From assembly GCA_019925095.2 (NCBI GenBank), contig CM034409.1, positions 8,864,501 through 8,928,500 of the forward strand: a stretch of 64,000 nt of DNA, in the 5' to 3' direction. The notes beneath the pieces are model-generated. The model did no database searches. It was not told the DNA's origin and was given only the letters and a program-made list of their open reading frames with translations. Position 1 is the stretch's first letter. Each line of letters begins with the position of its first letter. Shown piece after piece: positions 10,731-22,921 of this stretch. A program made the position numbers and the translations under genes. The DNA is from Dendrolimus kikuchii. Lineage: Eukaryota; Arthropoda; Insecta; Lepidoptera; Lasiocampidae.

Positions 10731-11111
10731 TAATATATGAAATGTGATTTCACGAACTTTAGAATCCCTCCCACCACTTATCACACTTTGTTTCACTTCT
10801 ACTACGTGTGAACTGCACACACACACACACAATTTTATAATTATTATTTGGAACGAAGTTCCTTATTGCACGTTACTCAGCGGATGGGGACTAGACGAAA
10901 AAAAGTGTTAGTGAAACAAAAAATGTTGACCACTAATTTCAAACTTTAATGCAATGAGATAAGATGTAAGATAATGGTCATTAGCGTAATATACGCTGTT
11001 TTAAAAATAGAAGGTCTTATGATTGATCTTACTATTAAACTTCTTCTATGGCCTTCAATGGTCTTCGAAGTTTTGTTCCAACCAGGTGTCTCACAGACAC
11101 CGTTTTAATCT

Positions 11112-11384
11112 GTGCAGGAACGGAGAAAGAATACAATTTCCGGTGGCCCGGCGGCTTGCTGTAAGACCGGATAAAAGAACCCACATCCAGGTGGTGCGGT
11201 ATTTGCCCGTCTGGATGGCTACCACTCCTGGTCTAGAGCATGCCGCCATAACAACCTTGAGTTGTGTTCCGCTTTAGTAGCCAGGTTCCCGTTCCCCTTT
11301 AGAAAGCGGCAGCACATTGATAGCATCTTTGGAGTTACAAATGTTCATATGTGATGGTAACCGCTTTCCATCAGGTGAGCCGTA
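11112..11384 (+). repeat. SINE-A copy, 3' truncated
   Basis: Starts GTGCAGGAACGGAGAAAG and runs through the GATGGCTACCACTCCTGG core to CTTTCCATCAGGTGAGCCG, where the poly-A tail is missing. Confidence 0.75.
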
Positions 11385-11459
11385 TACTTATCGTTGGGAT
11401 TTTTGTCCACATAGGCCTGCCAACCCCATTAAGCAATACTGTCCTATTGACTACATACA

Positions 11460-11490
11460 TCCCTATTAATATTATAAATGCGAAAGTAAC

Positions 11491-11523
<33 letters not shown>

Positions 11524-12418
11524 TCCGTTTTCACGTAAAAACTACTGGGCCGATTTGGCTGAAACTCAGTATATATATATTTTCGATGCCGAGAATGAAC
11601 ATAGGATACTTTTTATCCCGGAAAATGGGATAGTTTCCGGGATAAAAGTATATTTGTCTGTCTGTTTGTTGTCCTTTTACGGAAACACTTTTGGACCGAT
11701 TTGGCTGATACTCGGTACATATGTAATTTGAATACCGAGGGTGGACAAGGGATATTTTTCATCCCGGATAATGGGATAGATTTTGGGATAGATTTATGTA
11801 AAGATTATCCCAAAAGTGGGACAGGCTTTGGTTGGTTTTGTGATTTGCCATTTTCATCATTTTGGTTATTTTGTCCTTTTTGCTCTTTTGCTCTTTTGCT
11901 CTTTTGCTCTTCGACTCTTTTTTGTCCTTTTTGTCCATGTTGCTCTTTTTGTCCTTTTTGCTGATGTTGTCCCTTTTGTCATTTTTGTAGTTTTCATTGA
12001 CGGGGGATAGATAAATAAAACTAGGACTGTTTGTAATAGAGGATGAAAGTTTGGATGAGACCAATCATTTCTCAAGTTCATAGATATAAAAATGCATCGT
12101 CTATAAAAATGCGATAGTAACTAGATATGTCTTTCTGTTAAGTTTTTGGAAAACACTGGGAATACTGGATCGTTTTTATTATAATTTTGTTTAAATGTAG
12201 TTTTAATGCCGAAAATGGACATATATACTCATGCCAGGAGATCGGCATGAGAATATATCAAGCATCGAGTTTTCGATATAAAATGAAGTGAATTTTTCGG
12301 ATGTAAATGGCACTAACATAAAAATGGTGTACATTGTAACCTGTATTAACGCCTGCTCTTTAAACAAGAAGCAGGAACTAGAGGTTAACCCGCGGCGTAG
12401 CCGCGGGGTAAACTCTAG
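11460..12418 (+). mobile_element. Helitron-like element with internal duplications
   Basis: The 5' end TCCCTATTAATATTATAAA follows an A, and the 3' end is a CCCGCGG/CCGCGGG hairpin (12389-12407) with CTAG at 12415-12418 followed by T, as expected for insertion between A and T. Inside are a GTCT run (~11490-11522), a duplicated block with period 146 bp (CGATTTGGCTGA at 11551 and 11697) and a pyrimidine minisatellite (11855-11992). Because the interior is so repetitive, two nested elements are also possible. Confidence 0.5.
11855..11992 (+). repeat. Pyrimidine-rich minisatellite
   Basis: Repeats of TTTTGCTC and variants TTTTTGTCC run for over 100 bp with strong strand asymmetry (almost no A). 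The open frames here on both strands are artefacts of the repeat. Confidence 0.8.
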
Positions 12419-12423
12419 TACAT

Positions 12424-12947
12424 AAATAACTTCACGCCAGTTCCCTTGCGGGATAGGCATGAACAGCAGAGCGCCATTCAGGCTTATTCTTACACACCTC
12501 ACTTGCTTCTTTGACATTCATAACTCTTGTCATGCACGCTCGTCTGTTTTTAAGGCTCCTGACATCACTTTCTGCTAGTACACGATCAATTTGATCATGG
12601 AAGGTGTGTCGTGGCCTTCCACGACTTCTGCATCCATCCACTTTTGCATTGTATATCTGTTTAGTCATTCTTTCATCATGCATTCTTTCCACATGCCCGA
12701 ACCACCGGAGCATTCCTTTCCTTACCTTCACCCCGACACTCTCTTTCAAACCAACTCTCTTTCTTACCTCGGTATTACGAACGCGGTCCGCAAGCGTCAC
12801 TCCGCAGATTTTGCGCAGTGCTACATCTCGACCGCGTTTACTCTACTTTCATGCTCTCTCTTCCATACCCAACTCTCGCTTCGCTGGGCCTTCTGGCTGA
12901 GGTTCTTAGCGCCTAGAAGTTTACCTAACGCTCCATTGACTACATAA
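12424..12947 (-). pseudogene. RTE-like LINE, C-terminal end of ORF2, 5' truncated
   Basis: The minus-strand frame 12800-12432 ends a LINE protein: [75 protein letters not shown] and a stop just after YPARELA. Upstream to ~12947 the family text continues (NGALGKLLGAKNLSQKAQ, SESWVWKREHES) but with a stop and a frameshift at ~12812-12822. This is the longest of six copies sharing the same 3' end. Confidence 0.8.
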
Positions 12948-13779
12948 TTATATCTTATCGAGGTATTATTACACGATAATTTTTATTCAGATAAACGACG
13001 TTGTTTCCGTTAAATAGCCAAAGATGTAAGTAACATAGCTAAAAAGTTGTCGCTGTGATCGTGTTTTTTTTTTGTTAAAATCCATTAACCCTATATCGGC
13101 AACTTTTTATTGATGAACAAAAAATAGAGCACGTCACTACAGTTTGAGTGTCGCCGGGACATGCCGCCAACATGTCGGCGGGCAACACGCGCGGGCGCAT
13201 GTTGCCGACATGATTGTATTCATATAGGCCGCGGGGTTGTGTCCGCGGCTTTGGTGTGTATTGCGCTTTATGGTTACATGAATAAGGTAATAACTTATCT
13301 ACATACGTGTACTCATATAAGTTATACATGTTTGTGTGTCTACAATTCCTGTAGTAAATGTACCGGATCAAAAACCTCTGTTGTGTTGCAATGAACCAAG
13401 CGGTCCTAAGAGGCCGTTGCTTAATTAATTGTGTTCCTGTAAACGTAGACATAGCTTTGTTTGAATTAATTACATATCCCTATCAAAGAAACAAAAGCCG
13501 CAAGGTACCATATTAAAGTAAATTAAATCCATTTTGTAAAGAAAATAATTTGAATAATAACATTAAAGACTTTCGGAATTTAATGAATTGCCGCAAGTCG
13601 AGACCAATGGACCCTTTTTGAACTAAGATCCCCAGCCATTTACATAAACAGGGATCAGAGAATGTTTTTTGAATCTATGCTAGGGTTCTGTAGCTAATTT
13701 ATCAAAAACATAATCCTTACATGTAATCGCCATGTCTGGCTTTCCGTCTGTCTATGTCATTTATCTCGGAAACTAATTA
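12948..13779. other. No recognisable gene; GC-rich hairpin at 13158-13215
   Basis: Mostly AT-rich. The exception is an imperfect inverted repeat (CATGTCGGCggGCAAC at ~13170 against GTTGCCGACATG at ~13199) in a patch rich in CpG. I cannot tell whether it is regulatory, a former exon or a repeat. Confidence 0.35.
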
Positions 13780-13907
13780 AATGTAATGTATTATATCTCA
13801 TTCTCTCGCAGGCTTAGTCCTATAGATTTATATATGTTATCTCTTTTTAGCGTCGCCTTTTCGTTTCATCGAGTTTCAAATCACAACGATTCTAAAGAAG
13901 TTTCACT
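13780..13907 (-). mobile_element. Element D fragment
   Basis: Reversed left part of element D (TCATTCTCTCGCAGGCTTAG ... GAAGTTTCACTTC). It directly abuts the SINE-C copy that follows. Confidence 0.55.
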
Positions 13908-14132
13908 TCAATAATAACAGCCCATAAACGTCGCACTCCTGAGTTCGGGCCTCCCACTATTGGGAAATGGACAGTATATCCACCACGCTTGTTCAAGGCT
14001 GCTTGGCGGGTTTGACACATCGGATATCTCAATGTGCAGGTCTCATCACGATGTTTTCTTTCACCGTTGTTAGCACCTAGTAATTGCAATAATATGCACA
14101 TTAGGTCACAAAACTGCCTAGGTGGTGCCTTG
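13908..14132 (-). repeat. SINE-C copy without its tRNA head
   Basis: Matches the body of the two other SINE-C copies (CAGCCCATAAACGTC, TTGGCGGGTTTGACA, CACCGTTGTTAGCAC) but stops at GGTGGTGCC, before the tRNA-like promoter part. It replaces the C-terminal third of the transposase that follows. Confidence 0.65.
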
Positions 14133-14795
14133 TCTCTCTTGTATCTCTTGTTTTTTACTGGCTGGCGTCGGCATTTTGTCAATTTGTCTGGAGTGATATG
14201 TAGTGTTGTCCATAATATTATCGACGGTTCTTTCCGATATTGCACCATTTCTTTAAACCATCCTTCGTAAATCTCCGCGTTCATTTCTTCGTGGTAGTCC
14301 ACTGTTTTCTTGGATTTAAAGGCCAGTAAAGCATCTGACACGAATCCTTTCGTAGACCTTGCATGGCATATGATAAGGCGTTCACCTTTTCCCATTGGCA
14401 CTGAACTAGTGGAAGCAGCGGTGTCGTCACTCCAGTAACTTAGATACTGTGTTGTTTGCATTTAACCAAGTCTCGTCAGCGAAAATAACATTTGACCAAT
14501 CTGATATATTTTTGCCTTCGATCAAAAATTCGCAGCGAGCCATAGCAACGTCGTGACGCTCCATCAATATTTTATGTTTGTCCGATTTTTTATAAGAAAA
14601 TCCAATTTCTTTCAAAACCAAGTTTAATGACGATTTTTGGCCATGTAACAAACCACATTCACGTAAAGAAACAACAAGTTTTTTAAGTGTTGGAATTTCT
14701 TTGCGCAAGTAATAGTCATATATATGACGGCGAATAGCGTCAGTGTCGAAGTAGTCAACCGATGTCATAGTGTTTTTTCTTCGGCATACGAAGAT
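14128..14795 (-). pseudogene. Tc1/mariner-IS630-type (DDE) transposase, broken
   Basis: Minus strand: RRKNTMTSVDYFDTDAIRR, then HDVAMARCEFLIEGKN and VIFADETWLN, the first catalytic Asp of a DDE_3-type nuclease. The frame breaks at ~14455; the next frame gives VPMGKGERLIICHA and VDYHEEMNAEIYEGWFKE; a further shift at ~14217 gives IIMDNTTYHSRQIDKMPTP with the second catalytic Asp. Two frameshifts, a missing helix-turn-helix start and loss of the third acidic residue where SINE-C1 begins mean it cannot be active. No terminal inverted repeat was found. Confidence 0.75.
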
Positions 14796-17340
14796 TATTT
14801 TCCTGCATGCTGCTTGTACCGTAAGCTTCGGTAGTAATTTTTAAAACAGTAGGCCACCATTTTAATACTTTGCTTCAAAGTAATTACGAACCTTGATCAC
14901 CAGTTCTCTCGCCTACCTTTTCAGAAAAGATCTTTTAGGCATTTTGATATTTGACAGCTGGGCAGCAAGCAACACGGAGGAACACAAAATACACAACGTA
15001 ACGTATGGATAATGTGAAAAAACTCAGCGAACAGAAATGTAGTGACTATATAGCACGACCGTCTTGTTGCGAGTGACAGATTAAAACAAACACAAAATGG
15101 CGGTGGGCCATTGAGTGTTCCCAGCTTGAAAAAATATATTTGAATATTTTTGTTTTATTTGTCTTTGTTCAAAACATAATAAATATATACGATCGATATC
15201 ATTACTTATTTTGTCACAACACTACAACTGTCAAATTGTCATCGAGAAAATAAAGAAATGGAAATAGTATAACTAGTGCTATGAAAATGTCGCCACAGCG
15301 TCACTAATACTAAACCGAGCAAGTAACGCTACTGGTAACAGATGCTATTAACAATATCAAAATTCCATAATACGTAGGTGATTAAATTTCTGCTTGACAT
15401 TGTTTGTCGACCTTAATGTATTTTCAGACAAAACTGCGGCATTCAAGTGTCTTTCATCCCGTTCTATTATTAACAAAGTATCTATATAATTAACACACCG
15501 AGTCCCTTTTATTCATCGCAAATACGATGATGGATGTCCATTCCAACTTTTGTTAACTTATAGCTGTTAGAACATACTTTGGTAAACCGTTAATTGCAAA
15601 CTGAAATGTTGCTCTTTTGATTTAATGGGTCGAGCACACTGTGTTTGTCACAGCATCGTGCTATAATTAAATACGTGTACGAGAAAAACATCAATAATTT
15701 TTAGACGCATTATTTGTACATCTTACCTAATACATTATTCTATTACTATTCAAAATGGCCACTAATAATAACAATTTACTCGATATTTCTAAATTTAGAC
15801 AACGTATATAGTGATAAGTGGAATGTCGGTTTTTTTTCAGTAGGATGATATTTTAAATAATAATAAAAAACAAAAACTTTTCAGTTGAGTTCTTCATTAT
15901 ATTTAACAGAAAACGTAACAAGTGGCAAAATTGGGATTTTAACATTGCCCAACAGTAGACACGCATTATGAGACTAGCTAAAAGTTCACGACACGGACGA
16001 TTGTGTCACCGACATTCCAGGTTTTAGTAGACAATAAGTACCTATCTCTCAAAAACTACCGAATGAATCTAATTCTGATTGAGAGTATACATTATTATTG
16101 TTGCAGAATCTATCCTTCTGCCAAACAAACAAACGGACCGACATAACGATTTTAAAAGAATTTCGTTTTGGCGAGAACTGAAATTCGATTTATTCTTCCA
16201 AAAAGAGGGGGTTCTTAATTCGACTATATGTGTGTCTTCGTTTTATGTTTGTTACGCGATTTCTCCGTCAATTGTGGACCGAATTTCTTTTTTTTTTCTT
16301 TTTTATTAGAAAGATATACTCCTGAGGTAGTCCCATTGTTATCAAGTCAGGATCTGATAAGTGGTCCCAGGGAAATCAAGAGCAACCTCTGTTAAAAAGC
16401 GCAGAGCGCTTACACTCTTCGAAAGGCAAACTTGATTTAGCGCGTTAGTAGTACAATTTCTACAGGTGCTTAAAATATTATTCCTAAAGCTATTCAAGCA
16501 ATTAAAAAGTAGACTTTTTAAACAAAAGAAAACCGACTTTAAACTAAAAAGCACAAAATAAATAACAAAATTGGAAAATGCAGGGTGTATGCAATTTTGT
16601 TGTGTTCTCTTATGTTTTACTTGACACCGACGTCAAGATGTTGGAGAAAATATTATTTTTTTGCTTTTTAGTTTCGTTTATCAAGTGTCAAATCAGTTTT
16701 GTTTTCGTAAAAAAAAATATTTCGTCTGAGCTTGTAGCATTGTGTTAATTAATAAAGTCAGTACAATAGCGAGTAATGTTTAGTTAAGAATTAATGTATT
16801 GTATACAGGCCATTAGTAACACCAACAACGTATTAATTTGAATTAATTCGTACGCCGTCGGCACGCGACGTCGCTTTTGTGCCGCACTGTGTCAATTAAG
16901 GCGCCTGCTTGACAATTTTAAACTTAAATGAAATGGGGTTTCTGAAATGTTTTGTCAACTTAATTTACCTTTATAAACAAAAATCTGTATTTGAATCCTT
17001 TAAGTGAGAAAAAGAGATACATAATTATGTCTTCATTCAATTTAATTCCATACAAGTGAGGGCTTACTCTCAAAGGCTTTTTGTCGTTCGTTTTCATTGA
17101 AATTTTCACGATTATTTCAAGAAAACCAACCACGTATTAAGTTTTATAGTAGCCCTCTTTATATAATTATTGTAATACTTCTGCCCGTGGCTTTGATCAC
17201 GTTAATGTAGATTTTGTAGACAGAGTGGAGGACCAGCAGTTGGGAGTCTCACAGTCCCGGGCCGGAGTTATGAAAATAAAGATGTCATGAATTGGGCATT
17301 TTATAATTCTTAGAAATGACAAACTTAATTTTTTAATTCA
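14796..17340. other. No recognisable gene
   Basis: AT-rich DNA with only short unmotivated frames. 14796-15120 may be transposon flank. A reversed GT-rich patch at 16840-16900 (GTACGCCGTCGGCACGCGACG) is GC-rich without a frame. Confidence 0.4.
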
Positions 17341-17344
17341 AAAC

Positions 17345-17830
17345 ACGCGTAGAGCCATCTAACGAAGGTGAAACTGTGAGACAAAGACATTAAAATTACG
17401 TTGTCATTGTCGTTGCTTTTGTCTGTATGTTCGGGATTCCAGTAAAAACTGCTGGGCCGATTTCGATGCGGGTTTCGCTGATCGACAAAAAATTATTAGA
17501 CTTAAAATCTGCGCTACTTGGAATTCTTGGAATCCCGCGCAATTTTTTCTGGGAATTATTTAAAGAGGCCAAATAAAAAAAAAACAATTCTAATGTGATT
17601 TTTTCACGGATCGATAGCAAATTTTATCTAATAAAATTTGCGATATTTTTATCCCGAGAATCCCGCGGGAATTTTCCCGGGAACGGTTTGTAGTTGTTCG
17701 AGTGCATAATTATTAGCTTGTTCCGACACAGTTTTCACTAAAACGTCTAGTGGTACTTTGTGTCCCAGGAATCCCTCGAGAATTTCAAGTTAAGCGTGGA
17801 CTAAGTCGTGAGCAGAACGTAGTTTATTAT
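17345..17830 (+). mobile_element. Decayed non-autonomous repeat (CCCGCGGGA family)
   Basis: Carries TGTTCGGGATTCCAGTAAAA, GGGCCGATTTCGATGCGGG and GGAATCCCGCG blocks, shared with 23895-24330 (reverse), 25476-25815 and 28980-29215. The 25.8-kb copy ends in CTAGT, so the family is probably Helitron-like. Confidence 0.45.
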
Positions 17831-18033
17831 ATAAATCCTAATGTACATTTGGAATACGAATGAGTAAATCGGTTATTATTTATATACGTTGGTGAACGTA
17901 AAGAACCTATATGTACATTGTAGTTTATTTATATCCAATCTTCTTATCGAAAAAGCGTGATTGTTTCAGTGCTGTCACTGAAATTGTTTGCTGGTTTGTC
18001 CGAATTTTCGGTATAGAATTTTCAGGTCACCGA

Positions 18034-18346
18034 ATTTTCTAAGTACATACATACATACATACATACATACATACATACATAACTTCACGCCAGTTCCCTT
18101 GCGGGGTAGGCACGAACAACAGAGTGCCATTTAGGCTTATTCTTACACACCTCACTTGCCTCTTTGACATTCATAACTCTTGTCATGCAAGCTCGTCTGT
18201 TCTTAAGGCTCCTGACATCACCTTCTGCTAGTACACGATCAATTTGATCATGGAAGGTGTGTCGTGGCCTTCCACGACTTCTGCATCCATCCACTTTTGC
18301 ATTGTATATCTGTTTAGTCATTCTTTCATCATGCATTTTCTAAGTA
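18034..18346 (-). mobile_element. RTE-like LINE 3' end with target duplication
   Basis: The insert 18046-18334 holds 83 codons of the ORF2 end (MHDERMTKQ to YPARELA) and an ACAT-repeat tail at the 3' end. It is flanked by ATTTTCTAAGTA at 18034-18045 and 18335-18346, a perfect 12-bp target site duplication that fixes both borders. Confidence 0.85.
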
Positions 18347-19417
18347 ATGTTTAAATTTCGAATAAACTTAGAAACACTTTTAGTGAACATTAGCGTATAT
18401 AAGATCTGTTGAGTACTATTTGAGATGTAGGATAATGTTGACTACATTTTTTTAACGTTCTAAAATCAAATGACTAAAAACATTACTAATACATAAACGC
18501 TAGTGGTCACTCTATTTATATCAAGACTAAATGTCTGAATAGGTCTTAATGAACATCAAGGATATAGATTGTATCTTGTGCAAAATAAATTAATCATATT
18601 CCTTAATTCAGGTATATGAAAATTCACATTTAGGATTTTACTAAAAATAATGAATTAAATGTTTGTTCTTCATTATGTTTGAATTTTGAGTTGAAATACG
18701 TAAAATATGTAAAAAAAGCTAACGAAGTCAACGCAACCCTTACACTTAAATAATAATAATAAATTTGTTTTCATTATAGTGTTACCTAACAAATATATAC
18801 AACAATCATAATTGTTTTAAGCGTGGAATAATACTTCCATAAGGCGACACTAGTAACATCAGTATTTCGATATTCGATTCTAAAGATTTCGTGACGCCGA
18901 AAACCATTGCTGAGAACCACATCACTATGTACCCTAAGTCGGATATTATTTAGTGAATCGGTTGAGATGACGATTGTATTACAAGCTTCTGATTGTGTGG
19001 GGTCGAAATTGATGTAAGCCTACAATCTCCTTTCTTTTAATAAACAATATGGCGATCTAACGAAGTAACGTCGCCTAGTTTTTGGGCAATTTTTTGTGAA
19101 GAACCTAAACTCAGTCAAATGTAGTCTTGAGGGTTTACAAAGGGTAGTATTTAAAAAAAACGAACATCTGTGGTTTTGGAGGTTCTAAAGCGGCCGTTTT
19201 TGAAGAATCGCTTAGTAAAATTGACACGTATCTAAATATACTGATAGTTGTTAAGACATAGAGTGAAGTTCCACTTTATTTTGATATTAATCACGTTTCC
19301 CTCCGTTTGTAGGAAGCTAGCATGTATGTTTTGCCGACTCAGTAATTTAGGGGAAAACGCGAGCCCATTGCTTTTAACATCAGTACAAATGCCACTTATC
19401 AAGATAGGGGTCCCCAC
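18347..19417. other. No recognisable feature
   Basis: AT-rich DNA with no gene, no window-internal repeat and no notable hairpin. Confidence 0.4.
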
Positions 19418-19685
19418 GTACTCACCAATGCATATATGACATCTCCATCCATATCAAGAGATAAAGAAATCAAGTTATCAAGAGAAAGTATGTGGTTGTT
19501 AATCATGGACCCTATGTACTTTTATGGTCCTTCTAGTCTAATTACCTTGCTTATTGAGATACGCTCGTACTCATCAATGCATATATGACATCTCCATCCA
19601 TATCAAGGGATAAAGAAATCAAGTTATCAAGAGAAAGTATGTAGTTATTACTCATGGACCCTACATATTTTTATGGTCCTTCTAG
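19418..19685. repeat. Tandem duplication, period 149 bp
   Basis: About 118 bp (CAATGCATATATGACATCTC to TTTTATGGTCCTTCTAG) recur after exactly 149 bp with few differences: starts at 19421 and 19570, ends at 19536 and 19685. The 31 bp between have no second copy. Confidence 0.85.
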
Positions 19686-20509
19686 CCGGATGATTGATGA
19701 CACAGACATATACAAGTACAACGTTGTTCAGTGCAATACAAACCGAGGCTTTTCACTCGGCTTTACTTACATTTTTTACTATCCGGGCTGTCCGGATTCT
19801 TAATATATCTAACTAGTTTACAAAGGAACGTACTGATAATTATTACATCATCAGACATCCTAAAGTTGTTATTGGTCAGAGTCCAGAGTAGCATAAGCAA
19901 TATATTGAGGATGTTCGCCGAAACAATGGCATATGATTTAAATATCAACAAGAAAGAGAATATGATAAGTGGCGATGAAATATCATCTAGGGTTTTTAGA
20001 AGCTGTTTGAGTAATCACGTAATAGGATGATAATAATTTCTAGTAGGTATATTTATTCAAAATTTGAACGTTACAGTGTATCACATATCGCAAGACTTGA
20101 GGTTTTTTGTCTTTGGAAGAAGACATGTCACTCATCATACATATCCAACGCATATTGATAAAGGGATTTTTAGCAGGAACCTGAAGAAAGTTTTGTTATG
20201 TAATTTTAATATCTTCCACATCAGATTCGACTCGAATTTGTCGTAACTCTGCATGAGTGATCATTAGAGAATATATGCTTCGCTTTGTCTGTTAGAAGGG
20301 ACTATATTCGCAACAGCTATGCCGAGAATGCTTTGAGGTCACCGACAAAGCCTAATGCGAGACTGTACAATACAACTTGATGTACCTACATAGTATCATT
20401 CCATTATTTATTATGACGTATAAATAAGTGAGGGAATAAAATGTTATCAAGGTTATCGGGTTTGTGTAAACATATATGAAAGTAGAGCCTATGACTGTTT
20501 TCCTATAAG

Positions 20510-20582
20510 TAAAAACGATTGCGCTAATTGTGTTTCGTGCGACAAGTGAGAGTTCCGATTTCCCATGCCGTGGAACCCTTAC
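20510..20582 (+). repeat. SINE-B head fragment
   Basis: GCTAATTGTGTTTCGTGCGA and GTGAGAGTTCCGAT match the SINE-B head at 44.8 kb; the rest is absent. Confidence 0.5.
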
Positions 20583-20802
20583 AAGCCAATAGATGGCACT
20601 GTGCAATAATTGAAGTCGCAAACCATTCCCTACACATATCATAATATATATAAATTTGCAACAGTCATAGTTGAGATCTGGGCCTGCGAGGCTAGACAAA
20701 TGACAATAGTCTCGTCGGAAAATCTTCCCTTTGAGATGGAGGACGATTTCATCTCCTCTTCCACCCATTCGGCTTATTCTTAAACCCATTTCCCTCTTCT
20801 AT

Positions 20803-20940
20803 AGATAGATAGATAACACTTTATTGTACACCATTACAGAAAACACAGAAAAACTTTAGCCTAAAAATATTCTAAATGTGCACAATGGGCGGTCTTATCG
20901 CTAAGAAGCGATCTCTTCCAGACAACCCGTGGCAGGAATA
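20803..20940 (-). repeat. LINE-J 3' tail
   Basis: Reversed tail: an ATAG repeat, then ACACTTTATTGTAC, and the ATCGCTAAGAAGCGAT stem at ~20898, ending TTCCAGACAACCC. Confidence 0.6.
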
Positions 20941-21114
20941 AAACATATTATATTGGTCAAAGGTGGTATACATAAATATTAGAGGATATGCAGTTACTTA
21001 CATATATTTTATTTATTTATAAACATATAAGTATGTACAATATTATATAAGTGAGAATTATATTTAATAGACATATATAAATACACCTATTGATATTCTA
21101 TCTCTATCTTATCC

Positions 21115-21290
21115 CTCTATTCCATTCATCCATTCCATGTCCTCCATCTTATTCCTTCTATCTCATTTCTTTACCCCTCTATCCCACCCTAAAGACTGGT
21201 AATGCATTGGCTACGTTCCTGATGTTGCAAATGTCTTATAGCGGTAACCATTAGCTGGGCTGCCTGTTTGCTAGTATCGCAATAAAAGAA
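21115..21290 (+). repeat. SINE-B copy, 5' truncated
   Basis: Pyrimidine-rich section, AAGACTGGTAATGCATTGGC, the shared tail with a small internal deletion, ending CGCAATAAAAG. Confidence 0.55.
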
Positions 21291-21495
21291 AACAATAGTT
21301 AGTTTCTGTTTGCCAATTTTTATATTAAACCTTTAGAGGTTTAATTAAACCATTATCATTATTATATGATTTAAATAAACCATTATCATTATTATATGGT
21401 TTAATTCTGATCTAATCATGCCGCCAAAATAAATATTACAGTAATTTATTTCCAACAAAATAACACAACATGACATAAACACACAAAATGTAAAA

Positions 21496-21859
21496 TCTAA
21501 ATATTAACACATGAAGCAAAAACGCAGCAAAAACGTTGTACCCCTTTTTACGAAAATTTTGCGTACGGAAGAGTATGGAATTTCGCAAAGTTATAGTTTA
21601 TATATAGAAGAAGCGACAAATGATAATATTTTTTTTTAATTATGGAAAAATAATACATTAAATCAATAAAAAAAACATTACAGACAGTACCACGTATTTG
21701 ACACACACACGCATATATACTCTTTTGTTTATTGTTAAAGTCAAATTAACCGTGTAGCGTTGGAGAAGTATAGTCTTTGACAACAGAACCTTAATAATGT
21801 TCAATCTTATAATTTAAATTAATTATTATGGTCGAATTTCGACCACTGTCAACCACTAG
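21496..21859 (+). mobile_element. Helitron-like non-autonomous element, both ends intact
   Basis: 5' A then TCTAAATATTAACAC, 3' hairpin GGTCGAATTTCGACC (~21831-21845) and CTAG at 21856-21859 followed by T. Length 364 bp, non-coding. Same family as 2659-3006 and 42596-42964. Confidence 0.75.
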
Positions 21860-22555
21860 TATGAACAAAAAGAGGTAGATAGTTTTACTTTACAATGAAT
21901 TATACATATAATGATAGAAATATGAAACTTAACTTTAAATATACTTAACAAATTAACTTTAGTTATATTAATAGCGTATTCTGCTTATAATACCTTGGGA
22001 ATAAATTATGTGAATGGCAGTTTTGGTGCCAGTATACCGCGACGTACACATCATGATCAAATAGTAGAATGTTAAAGACAGGTGAGGTAAAAACCACCTC
22101 ATATAAATGTGCATATAGGAAGAGATTAATGAAACAAGATGAAGCAAATCATCGTTGCAAGTGGAGATCCATAGTCTCTGCCTAACCCCATGAGAAACAG
22201 GCGTGATAATATATTTTTATGCATGTAAGAAATATATGTATCACTATATGGTACTTACAATTCGGTATAAGACTTCTAGGGAAATTATATCTCAGTAGTT
22301 CTCGGGACAGTTGACAGCGTGTGAACGTTCTCGCGTGGGCTTGGGAACACTTCACTATGCTCAGCGCTGTGATCAGCAATAGTAGGTGGCTTGGTCGGTA
22401 CATCTTTGCTATAACAACCAGAAAATTTGATGGATACAAATAACTTTATTTAGAAACAAAAAACAATTCTATGTCAGTTTGTAGTTCACAGAATCGTTCG
22501 GAGACCACTGAATGTAGGGTAAGCTTTACCATTGATGGCAACCCAATAATTAATA

Positions 22556-22833
22556 TAATAATAACAGTCCATAAACGTCCCATTGTTGGGCTCGGGTCTC
22601 CCGTTATAGGAGAACGGACAGCATGCCGGCCATGCTCGCCAAGGCGGCTTGGCAGGTTTGACATATCGGTTATCTCGATGTGCAGGTTTCATAACGATGT
22701 TTTCCTTCACCGTTGTTGGCACGTGGTAATTGTAACAATATGCACATTAGGTCAGAAAACTGCCTAAGGATAGGATTCCAACCCGTGCCCTTTGAGTTTG
22801 GGACATGTGGTCTAGCCATTATGCTACCACGAC
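22556..22833 (-). repeat. SINE-C copy with tRNA-like head
   Basis: In reverse orientation, TCGTGGTAGCATAATGG and a degraded B box (GGTTGGAATCC) form the head, followed by the SINE-C body and an ATTATTAT tail. Confidence 0.7.
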
Positions 22834-22921
22834 TTATTTTTCATATATTTGTTTCATTTCAAGATATTTACATTTTTCTTTAAATAATGTATAAAAAAAC
22901 ATGTATTTAAAAATATATAAA

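Larger units (their letters stand above)
9686..10830 (+). mobile_element. Element D split by a LINE insertion
   Basis: The left half (9686-9940) and right half (10731-10830) match one continuous copy at 6595-6920. The break carries TAATATA on both sides (9934-9940 and 10731-10737), a plausible target duplication of the 790-bp insert 9941-10730 that holds the LINE fragment described separately. Confidence 0.55.

Noticed and set aside
11351..11731. 126-codon frame with repeated SVCL
   Set aside because: It crosses a SINE-A end and a GTCT microsatellite in a Helitron-like element; no domain.
12591..12947. Plus-strand frames of 98-118 codons
   Set aside because: They are the antisense of the RTE-like LINE end, which has the recognisable protein text.
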